From Antribacter soli (GTDB lineage: Bacteria; Actinomycetota; Actinomycetes; Actinomycetales; Cellulomonadaceae): a DNA stretch of 64,000 nucleotides. The notes under the pieces are model-generated. The model ran no database searches. It saw only the letters and a list, made by a program, of their open reading frames with translations, and was not told the DNA's origin. The DNA lies in the NCBI RefSeq assembly GCF_021568775.1, contig NZ_JAKGSG010000041.1:1-64000 (forward strand), read 5' to 3'. How positions within the stretch are numbered: position 1 is the stretch's first letter; each line of letters opens with the position of its first letter. Both the position numbers and the translations under genes were made by a program. Shown piece by piece: positions 57,508-64,000 of the stretch.

Positions 57508-58499
57508 CACAGCAGGCCCCGGGCGCGCTCGTCGTCGGGCGCCGAGGCCGACACGGAGCCGACCGGGACGTGGTCCGGGTCGAGCGCGCCGTCGAGCGCG
57601 GCGTACGAGCCGGCGCCCGCGGGGAACACCCCGAGGGTCTTGAGGGAGTCGCCGGCCGCGAGGAGGTCGTCGAGCACGGCGCGGGCGCCGGGCTGCCACG
57701 GCGCCTCGTCGCACGTCACCACGAAGACGTACGTGCCCTGCTGCACCTTCAGGGGGCGCGTGATGAGGCTCGACATGTTCACGCCGCGGTCGCCGAAGGC
57801 GGCCGTGATGCGGGCCAGCACGCCCGGGCCGGTCAGCACGGGTGTGATCGCGAGCATCGTCCGCCAGGACCGCTCGCCCGCGTCCTGCGAGCGAGCCAGG
57901 TGCGCGGGCGCGTCCGCGCGCCTCGCCAGGACGAGGAACCGCGTCCGGCCGCCGCGGAAGTCCTCCACCGCGCGCGCGTACGTGTCCAGGCCGTACAGCT
58001 CTCCGCACAACCGCGGGCCGAGCGCGACGGTGTGCGGGCCGGCGTCGCGGCAGGCCGCGGCGTTCGACGTTGCGGGCACCGGCACGAGGCCCTGGGCAGC
58101 GACGAAACGGGCGCACTGCGCGAGGCCGTGCGGGTGGGCGCTCACCTCGGTGAGCTCGCCGTGGCCCGGCCGCACGAACGCGTCGAAGGACACGTCGAGC
58201 ACCACCTCGTCCACCGCGACGACGTCGGGGCTGCCCACGAGCGCGTCCAGCGACGGCACCACGTAGCCCTCGACGGAGCTCTCGATCGCGACCACGCCGA
58301 CGTCGGCCGAGCCCGCAGCGACCGCGTCGTGGACGTCCTTGACCGTCGTCAGCGGGACCGCCGTGACGCCGCGCGCCGCTCCGGCGGGCTCCTCACCGGG
58401 CTGCTTGGCGTGGAGCGCCGTCCAGTCCAGCACGGCCTGGTGCGTGAAGGTGCCTTCCGGGCCGAGGTACGCCGCGGAGGTGACGGTCACCACGCTCAT
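57504..58499 (-). CDS. pheA: Prephenate dehydratase
   Basis: 331 residues. 'AAYLGPEGTFTHQAVL' at the N-terminus, 'VGVVAIESSVEGYV', 'TRFLVLARR' (catalytic TRF), and a C-terminal ACT domain 'GVLARITAAFGDRGVNMSSL', 'SRP'-like 'ITRPLKVQQGTYVFVV', which binds Phe. It converts prephenate to phenylpyruvate. ATG 58499 overlaps the upstream gene's TGA by 4 nt; tyrA is coupled downstream. Confidence 0.94.
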   Translation of the reverse strand: MSVVTVTSAAYLGPEGTFTHQAVLDWTALHAKQPGEEPAGAARGVTAVPLTTVKDVHDAVAAGSADVGVVAIESSVEGYVVPSLDALVGSPDVVAVDEVVLDVSFDAFVRPGHGELTEVSAHPHGLAQCARFVAAQGLVPVPATSNAAACRDAGPHTVALGPRLCGELYGLDTYARAVEDFRGGRTRFLVLARRADAPAHLARSQDAGERSWRTMLAITPVLTGPGVLARITAAFGDRGVNMSSLITRPLKVQQGTYVFVVTCDEAPWQPGARAVLDDLLAAGDSLKTLGVFPAGAGSYAALDGALDPDHVPVGSVSASAPDDERARGLLW

Positions 58500-59446
58500 C
58501 GCGCCCACTGCGGCGCGAGGCTCTCCGGGCCCGGCACGAACGAAGTGCCCGGCAGCACGGCGAGGGTCCGGTGCGCGATGCCGTTGTCGTCGAGCCGGGC
58601 CACGAGCTCGTCCAGCATCACCGACGTGGGGCACGAGAACGACGTGAAGAAGACGTGCGGCCCCATCTGCGACGCCTGGCTGCGCAGGTGCTGCAGGTCG
58701 ATCCCGGCGTCGGCGATCAGGGCGAGCGTCGGCTGCAGCGAGCCGCGGTGGTCGTCGTACGGGCCGAACGCGAGCCACACCTGGGCGGGCTTCGTGAACG
58801 CAGGCCACGTGCGGCGCGCCTCGAGCAGCCCGTACCAGACCGGTGCGCGGCCCTGGAGTGCGGCGCTGTCCGGCAGCTCGACGAGTCCCGCAGGGACGCG
58901 CGACCGCTCGATGACCAGGGAGCCGGCCGGCCCGGCGATCAGGACCCGCTCCTCGACGGGCGTGCGGGTCGGGACCAGCCGCGGGCTCGCGCCGAGGCTG
59001 CGCAGCACCGTGCGGCAGTCGCGCATGCCGGCCTCGTCCACGATGACCTGGTCACCCTGCCCGCCGCCGGGCGGACCCACCCACACCCACTGGTTCGGGA
59101 CCGGCACCGCGCCGGTGACGATCAGCGACGACGCGCCCTCGAGGAGCGCCTGCTCCAGCTCGGGTGACGGCTGCTCGGGGTGCCCCAGGTGCACCACGGC
59201 GGCGAGGTCGTCGATGCTGGCGACGGTCGCGAGGGTGTCCGCCGTCGTGCCGAGGTCCAGCAGGTCCACCGTGTCGTCGAGCACGCCTGCCGCGCCGGCA
59301 GGCCCGGGCGGGGCGGCGCCGCGCTGGGCGACGGCCGGGGCGGCCGGGCCGCCGTCGGGCCGCCCGGCAGGGGCGACCCCCCAGCCGGCGATGCGCGCGG
59401 CGAGCGCCGCGTGCGCGGGAGACTCGCGCTCGCTGCGTCCCAGCAT
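58496..59446 (-). CDS. Uncharacterised protein with ACT-like C-terminus, coupled to pheA
   Basis: 316 residues, not recognised as a known enzyme. Residues about 50-200 contain segments such as 'LDLGTTADTLATVASIDDLA' and 'SSLIVTGAVPVPNQWVWVG' that match no motif I know. Residues about 235-305 ('SLQPTLALIADAGIDLQHLR', 'HVFFTSFSCPTSVMLDELVA') have the layout of an ACT domain. The stop/start overlap with pheA implies joint translation. It could therefore be a Phe/Tyr-sensing regulator or a helper of the aromatic branch. The start ATG 59446 has AGAGG 7 nt upstream. Confidence 0.6.
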   Translation of the reverse strand: MLGRSERESPAHAALAARIAGWGVAPAGRPDGGPAAPAVAQRGAAPPGPAGAAGVLDDTVDLLDLGTTADTLATVASIDDLAAVVHLGHPEQPSPELEQALLEGASSLIVTGAVPVPNQWVWVGPPGGGQGDQVIVDEAGMRDCRTVLRSLGASPRLVPTRTPVEERVLIAGPAGSLVIERSRVPAGLVELPDSAALQGRAPVWYGLLEARRTWPAFTKPAQVWLAFGPYDDHRGSLQPTLALIADAGIDLQHLRSQASQMGPHVFFTSFSCPTSVMLDELVARLDDNGIAHRTLAVLPGTSFVPGPESLAPQWAR

Positions 59447-59539
59447 GTCGAACCCTCTTCCGCTGTCGTCGGCCCCGCGGGCGCGGGGCCGTGTGCGCGG
59501 CGTGCCGCACCCGAATTCTCTCCCCGGCCAGGGGTACGT

Positions 59540-59577
59540 GCAGGGGGTGACCGGTTCGCGGACCGGTCACCCCCTGC
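59540..59577. terminator. 16-bp perfect hairpin after the VanW gene
   Basis: GCAGGGGGTGACCGGT (59540-59555) and its exact complement (59562-59577) enclose loop TCGCGG. It lies 44 nt past the VanW-family stop at 59621 (minus strand). Confidence 0.65.
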
Positions 59578-59620
59578 TGCGCGGCCGCCGCGGCGACCTA
59601 CGGCGCGAGCCGTGCAGCCG

Positions 59621-62600
59621 TCAGCCTCCCGAGCCCACGCAGATCTTCGGGTTGTCCGGGTTGTAGGTGTGGGTGTCGGCCTCGTCCTTCACGAGCTTGC
59701 CGTCCGGCGTGTACACCTTCCGGAAGTTCGTGATGCGGAAACCCGCCTCGCCGCCCGGGTAGTTCTCGCAGCCCTCGGCCGAGCTCTGCACCGGGGTGGT
59801 GGGGACGATGTTGGTCTTCTCGCTCGCGGAGGTCTCCACCCTGAAGTGCTTCGTGCTCCAGATCTGCACGTACAGGCGGCCGTTCGCCACCCACGCCTGC
59901 ATGAGCGCGCCGTACGGGGAGTCGTTCGTGAACCGCATGTCCTTCGCGCCCACGAAGATCGTGGCCTCGCGGCCGGCCGGGTAGCGCGTGAACCAGTAGC
60001 TGTGCTGGTGGTGCTCGACGTCCGTGAAGCCGGCGAAGAAGCCCGCGTTGTAGGTGGTGGTCGCCATCTGGGACAGCCCGCCGCCCACGCCGTCGGTGTG
60101 CTCACCGTTCGACACGATGCCCGAGGCGACGTAGCCGTTGGCGACCGTGATCGGCGACAACGCGTCGATCAGGGAGAACGTCTCGCCCGGCTTGACCAGC
60201 GTGCCCGTCACCATCTGCGCGCCGCGGACCAGGTTGGCCGTGCGGACCGCGTCGTTCGTCAGCGGGGTGTCGAACGAGGAGATGACCTCCTTGACGCCGA
60301 GCGCCTCCAGCGCGGCGCGCGAGTCGGCCGGGTCCCGCTCGACCAGCTCGACGGTCGTGCTGCGCTCGTCACCGAGCGCCGCCGTCTGCACCGCCTCCGC
60401 CAAGGCGGCGGGGTCGAGCGTCGTGCCCTGCTCGCCGCCCACGATGACCGGCTGGCCGCCCTGGAACTCGAAGTGCGCCTCGTCCGGCTCTGTCAGCAGG
60501 TCGTTCGTGCGATCGACGATGGCCTCGACCAGCTTCGCGCCGTCGAACGACGGCTGGAGCGTGCCGTCCGTCGCCGCGAACGACGCCGCACCCGCCAGTG
60601 CCGCGCTGGGCAGCTCGGGGTTCTGTCCGCCCACGGAGACCGTGACCGGGCCGGAGACGATCTGCTCCGCCTGGGCGAGCGCAGCATCTGTCTCGGCCTG
60701 GGTGATCTCCGGCTGGACCTGCTCGACCGGCAGGTCGAACGGGCCCGTCCGGCGCAGCCATTGAGACGTCAGGATCTCCTCGGCCTGCTCGGCGACGACC
60801 GTCGTGCCGGCCACCGCCGGCGTCGCCGCCGCGGCGCCGTCCGCGAACACGACCGTCCCGTCCACGGGCGCCACGGCCATGGACTCCGTGAGCGCGGCGA
60901 CGGCGGCGTCGAGCTTCTCCTGGTCGACCGCGAGGAGCAGCTCCTCCTCGCTGCCGCCGAACAGGTGCTGCCACATGCGGGCGGGGCTGAGCGAGAAGCC
61001 CGTCAGCTCGTCGACCGTCGCCTCGGCGTCGACCGCCAGGCCGCTCGCCGCCGGGTCGAGCGTCGTCGACGCCTCCCCGGCCGTCAGCTGCAGCGGCTCC
61101 ACCGCGCGGGGCGCGAGCGCCTCCTGCAGGGTCTGCACCGCCTCCGGCCCGGTCTGCCCGCCGAGCGCCACGCCCACGACCGTCGTCTCGCGCGGCACCT
61201 TGTCGCCGAACGCCCAGGCCATGGTCGCGTACCCGCCCAGCAGGACGACCGCGACGACGCCCGCGTACAGCGCGATCTTGGGCGCGCGGCTCGGCGCCCC
61301 GTCGCCCGAAAGCCCGAACAGTCCCGGGCTCGCCGGGGGGACGTGCTGCGCGCCCGGCACAGCGGGCGGGCCGGGCACCGGCTGCGGGCTCCCCGATCGC
61401 GCAGCCGCGCCCGTGGTCAGCCACGGGAGCGGGATCGTGCCCGTCAGGGGGCGCACGATGCGCGGGATCGCGCCCGTGATGCGGGGCAGGAAGCCGGTGG
61501 GCGGCTTGTGGAACGGGATCTCGCTCGGCGCCGCGAGCGGCATCGAGCCCGGCAGGGCGACGGTCGGCACGTCCGGCGGCGCCACGACGCCCACCACCGC
61601 AACCGGCGTGGCCGACGCCGGACCGGTCGCCCGGGCGGGGACGCTCGGCGCGGTGCCGGGCTCGCTGGGCGAGTGCGACGACCGGGTCTGGTCAGCGGGG
61701 TCGAAGGCGAAGACGCGCGGCCGGTAGGAGACCTTCGGGGTCGGCGCGGTCGCCGTCGGGGCGGCGAGCGTGTCCACCACCGCCTGCAGGAGCGCGACCT
61801 CGTCGGGAGCGGCGGCGGCTCCTGGGGCACCGGCGGCCGGGGCGCCTGTGGCCGGGGCCAGGCCGGCGGCCGGGGCACCGGCGGCCGGGGCGCCGGCGGC
61901 CGGGGCGCCGGTGGTCGGGGCGCCGGTGACTGAGGCCAGGCCGGCGGCCGGCACGGTCGAGGCCGGCGGGGTCGCCGCGGGTGCCGACGCGGTCGCCGCA
62001 GGCCGCTCGGGCGCCGGCGGGGACGCGGCGGCCGCGGGACGGGAAGCGGCAGGGTTCGCGGCGGACGAGCTCGTGGGCGCGAAGGTCGGCGGCACGGTCG
62101 GCGGCGTGCTCGTCGCGGGCGTGGCTGCGGCCGACGACGGTGCGGACTTCGGCGCGGCCGGACCGGAGGCCGTCGGGGCGAACGACGGCGCCGCAGGAGC
62201 GGGCGGCGCGGCCGGTGCCGACCCGGCGGACGGCTTGTCGGCCGGAGCGGCCGGCTTGTCGGCCAGGGCGACCGGCTTGTCGGCCGGGCCGGACGCCGAC
62301 GGGGCGGCGGGCGACGGGGCGGCGGGCGACGCGGCAGCGGGCGACGCGACCGGGGCGACCTGCGGTGCCGGAGTGTCCGAGGCAGCCGTCGCCGGCTTGT
62401 CGGCCGGGGCTGCTCCTGGCTCGGGGGCCGAGCTGGGCGCGGCGGTGGTCTTCGCGGGGGTGGCCTCGGACGCCGTCGTCGACGGGGACGTGCTCGCGGG
62501 CCGCTCGCCCGGGCCGCCGTCGGCGGCGGACGCCGCGGGTGCCTCCGGTCGCGCGGGGGTCGCCCCCGGGCGGGTCGGCGAGAGCTTCGGCGGGAACGCC

Positions 62601-62743
62601 GGGGTGGGCGACGCCGTCGGCGCGGCTGCCTGCCCGGGCGCGTCGGACACCGTCGAGCCTGATGCGCTCCCGGCGGTGCTCTGGGTGGGAAGGTCCTGCG
62701 AGGTCGGCTCGAGCGCCTGCTCACGCTCGGTCGGCTGGCCCAT
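59621..62743 (-). CDS. VanW-family protein with long Pro/Ala-rich cytoplasmic tail
   Basis: 1040 residues. Residues 1-487 are low complexity, rich in Pro, Ala, Ser and Thr with DKPA and GAPAA repeats. One transmembrane helix follows at about 488-510 ('YAGVVAVVLLGGYATMAWAF'). Outside are two putative peptidoglycan-binding-4-like domains ('VGVALGGQTGPEAVQTLQEA', 'VEQVQPEITQAETDAALAQA'), then the VanW domain ('FDTPLTNDAVRTANLVRGAQ', 'GETFSLIDALSPITVANGYV', 'GGGLSQMATTTYNAGFFAGF', 'YPAGREATIF'). VanW is linked to glycopeptide-resistance clusters but has no known reaction; cell-wall remodelling is likely. ATG 62743 has GGAG 7 nt upstream; the extension to 62827 is less likely. Confidence 0.85.
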   Translation of the reverse strand: MGQPTEREQALEPTSQDLPTQSTAGSASGSTVSDAPGQAAAPTASPTPAFPPKLSPTRPGATPARPEAPAASAADGGPGERPASTSPSTTASEATPAKTTAAPSSAPEPGAAPADKPATAASDTPAPQVAPVASPAAASPAAPSPAAPSASGPADKPVALADKPAAPADKPSAGSAPAAPPAPAAPSFAPTASGPAAPKSAPSSAAATPATSTPPTVPPTFAPTSSSAANPAASRPAAAASPPAPERPAATASAPAATPPASTVPAAGLASVTGAPTTGAPAAGAPAAGAPAAGLAPATGAPAAGAPGAAAAPDEVALLQAVVDTLAAPTATAPTPKVSYRPRVFAFDPADQTRSSHSPSEPGTAPSVPARATGPASATPVAVVGVVAPPDVPTVALPGSMPLAAPSEIPFHKPPTGFLPRITGAIPRIVRPLTGTIPLPWLTTGAAARSGSPQPVPGPPAVPGAQHVPPASPGLFGLSGDGAPSRAPKIALYAGVVAVVLLGGYATMAWAFGDKVPRETTVVGVALGGQTGPEAVQTLQEALAPRAVEPLQLTAGEASTTLDPAASGLAVDAEATVDELTGFSLSPARMWQHLFGGSEEELLLAVDQEKLDAAVAALTESMAVAPVDGTVVFADGAAAATPAVAGTTVVAEQAEEILTSQWLRRTGPFDLPVEQVQPEITQAETDAALAQAEQIVSGPVTVSVGGQNPELPSAALAGAASFAATDGTLQPSFDGAKLVEAIVDRTNDLLTEPDEAHFEFQGGQPVIVGGEQGTTLDPAALAEAVQTAALGDERSTTVELVERDPADSRAALEALGVKEVISSFDTPLTNDAVRTANLVRGAQMVTGTLVKPGETFSLIDALSPITVANGYVASGIVSNGEHTDGVGGGLSQMATTTYNAGFFAGFTDVEHHQHSYWFTRYPAGREATIFVGAKDMRFTNDSPYGALMQAWVANGRLYVQIWSTKHFRVETSASEKTNIVPTTPVQSSAEGCENYPGGEAGFRITNFRKVYTPDGKLVKDEADTHTYNPDNPKICVGSGG
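61826..61928 (-). repeat. 15-bp tandem repeat encoding GAPAA units
   Basis: Four to six copies of a 15-bp unit related to CGGCCGGGGCGCCGG lie within the VanW gene and encode repeated Gly-Ala-Pro-Ala-Ala. Copies differ by one or two bases. Such repeats often vary in number between strains. Confidence 0.6.
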
Positions 62744-62914
62744 CGACACGCTCCGTGCGGCTTCTCGGGAACGGGCTCTCCGCACCCCCGGGACGCTCGC
62801 CGTCGACGCCGTGACTGGCGGCGGCAAAATTCGCCCTGGCGGGAATCCTACTCACTCGCAAAGGCGGGATTCGCCGCGTTTCACCCATCCCAGACGTGTA
62901 GGTCCTGTGCCGAT

Positions 62915-63316
62915 TCAGGGGGTCGTCGGCTCGGTGGACCTGCGCCGGACAGGCACGTCCGCGAACCACGACGACGGGGCGAACGCGACCACCGCGAGCG
63001 TCCCGAGCCCGGCGTACGACCACACGAGGCCCAGGGTTCCCGCGGGGACGATCACGTCCCCGCCGGAGCCCGTCAACGACAGCGCCTGGACGACCACGAG
63101 CCACCCCGCACCGACCGCGAGCAACGCGCCGAGACCGCCCCACGCCCGGCTCAGCACGCCGGCCGCGGCGGTCAGCGCGAGCGCCAGGACCAGTCCTGGG
63201 TACCAGCCGTCGTCGCCGAATCGGTGCACCACCGTGCCGAGCGCGCCGACGACCGCCCCGAGGACGACCGCGAGCAGCGTGCGCACGATCACGGCGCCGA
63301 GGTTGCGGTTGCTCAT
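62915..63316 (-). CDS. DUF6113-like integral membrane protein
   Basis: 133 residues with four hydrophobic helices ('LLAVVLGAVVGALGTVV', 'GLVLALALTAAAGVL', 'LGALLAVGAGWLVVVQAL', 'LVWSYAGLGTLAVVAFA') and a short basic C-terminus. Size, topology and position directly downstream of mshB match the DUF6113 family as I recall it from actinobacteria. Its function is unknown. The start ATG 63316 has GGAGG upstream; the frame to 63508 crosses the hairpin. Confidence 0.65.
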   Translation of the reverse strand: MSNRNLGAVIVRTLLAVVLGAVVGALGTVVHRFGDDGWYPGLVLALALTAAAGVLSRAWGGLGALLAVGAGWLVVVQALSLTGSGGDVIVPAGTLGLVWSYAGLGTLAVVAFAPSSWFADVPVRRRSTEPTTP

Positions 63317-63413
63317 GCCCCCATCCTCCCGCATCCGGCTGGGCGTCCGCCGCACGCGATCGTGCGGGCGCCGCGGGCCGCTGACGCCACCGACTCTCAC
63401 GTGCCAGCCGGTC

Positions 63414-63490
63414 GAGTCCGCTTCGAGAACGCCATCAGGTATCGCTCCGGAGCCGGACCCGATACCTGATGGCGTTCTCGAAGCGGACTC
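63414..63490. terminator. 31-bp perfect hairpin after mshB
   Basis: Arms at 63414-63444 and 63460-63490 are complementary at every one of 31 positions (starting GAGTCCGCTTCGAG), with a 15-nt loop. It lies 15 nt past the stop of the mshB-like gene. It is unusually long for an intrinsic terminator. Confidence 0.7.
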
Positions 63491-63504
63491 CGGACACCCA
63501 AGAG

Positions 63505-64000
63505 TCACCGCCGGACGAGGTAGGTCTCGCGCTCCATGACCGGCGCGAGCACGCCGTTGCTCAGGGCATACCAGCCCAGCAGGCCCGAATCAGGGGCTAC
63601 CGACGCCGGCACGGCGGCAACGTGCTGCACCTGCGTCGCGAACGCGCGCATCGCGGCGAGCACCCGATCGAGCACGGGCCCGACGGCGCAGCTCACCACG
63701 TCACCATCCCGCAGGAGGGCGTCGGATCCGCCGCCCGCCCCGCGAGCCGCGGAGCCCGGGAGCTCGTCCTTGGCGAACGGAGGCAGCGCCTCGTCCGGAT
63801 CGGCGAGGTCCAGCCCTTCGGCGGCGGCCAGCGAGCGGGCGGCGGGGTGCGCGGCGAGGGCCCGCCGGGCGGCGCGCACCTCGTCGGCCGGCGCGACGGC
63901 CTGCAACAGCTCTGCCCCGGCCCACGGCTCTCCCGGCACGCGGCCGCCGTGGACGGCGGCCTCCGGGTCGGCCGCGAGCTCGAGCGCGCGCACGGCGACC
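63505..64000 (-). CDS. mshB: Mycothiol deacetylase MshB, C-terminal part (runs off window)
   Basis: Only the last 165 codons or so are present; the 5' part lies to the right of the window. The C-terminus 'VQHVAAVPASVAPDSGLLGW' then 'YALSNGVLAPVMERETYLVR' fits the ending of N-acetyl-GlcN-inositol deacetylases, which typically read 'ALSNG...E.Y.LVR'. The His/Asp zinc motifs lie in the missing part, so the call rests on this C-terminus and on the DUF6113-like neighbour. MshB removes acetate in mycothiol synthesis. Confidence 0.6.
   Translation of the reverse strand, partial: VAVRALELAADPEAAVHGGRVPGEPWAGAELLQAVAPADEVRAARRALAAHPAARSLAAAEGLDLADPDEALPPFAKDELPGSAARGAGGGSDALLRDGDVVSCAVGPVLDRVLAAMRAFATQVQHVAAVPASVAPDSGLLGWYALSNGVLAPVMERETYLVRR

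Noticed and set aside
61826-61928. CRISPR-like array
   Set aside because: The 15-bp units are contiguous, without spacers, in frame and within a coding region.

Overview
The window is very GC-rich DNA from an actinobacterium. Actinobacterial markers include the end of a mycothiol-synthesis gene (mshB-like), a Streptomyces-type 'conservon' signalling operon, short-leader -10 boxes of the form TAGGxT, and GTGA/ATGA start-stop overlaps throughout. The carbohydrate genes (rhamnogalacturonan lyase/esterase, sugar ABC transporter, debranching enzyme) suit a plant-polymer degrader of the Micrococcales, such as the Cellulomonadaceae or Promicromonosporaceae. That placement is inference. No tRNA, CRISPR array, insertion sequence or prophage was recognised. 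The left edge reads, on the minus strand, as the promoter and leader region of a ribosomal RNA operon whose 16S gene would lie just outside the window.

Region by region: 1-590 rRNA promoter/leader; 590-1.4 kb a GNAT acetyltransferase whose 3' end runs into a G/C homopolymer tract; 1.3-17 kb a sugar-processing locus on the minus strand (two TIM-barrel isomerases, a secreted Ig-like protein, a 1870-residue secreted ThuA/PQQ-dehydrogenase/PKD protein, a Gfo/Idh/MocA oxidoreductase, and an ABC transporter for a monosaccharide-like ligand) facing a ROK regulator and a second ThuA protein on the plus strand. 17-20 kb is an operon of small membrane or envelope proteins (YihY, DUF3618-like, holin-like). 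20.3-24.8 kb holds DNA ligase ligA followed by two membrane proteins, one a methyltransferase-DCC fusion. 24.9-35 kb holds a flavin monooxygenase converging on a conservon: sensor kinase, roadblock protein, DUF742 protein, small GTPase and then four tandem cytochromes P450. 35-46.3 kb holds a prolyl oligopeptidase, a MetE-like protein, cysteine desulfurase plus mnmA, a PhoX/DUF839 phosphatase behind a PHO-box-like repeat, a MoeB/rhodanese protein and the two ETF subunits. 46.5-54.7 kb holds a giant rhamnogalacturonan esterase-lyase and glgX, with LacI-type operators near the lyase start. 54.7-59.4 kb holds a flavoprotein dehydrogenase and the Phe/Tyr genes tyrA and pheA with an ACT-like partner. 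59.6-64 kb holds a VanW protein with a long Pro/Ala tail, a DUF6113-like membrane protein and the 3' end of mshB.

The most striking system is the conservon with four consecutive P450s. All four keep the haem cysteine, but three appear to have tryptophan in place of the K-helix ExxR arginine, as described for the CYP157 family. Other points of note are the repeated short-leader promoter pattern, perfect long hairpins between genes, and two G/C homopolymer tracts, each at a gene's 3' end beside a hairpin. The tracts look like sequencing or assembly damage rather than biology.
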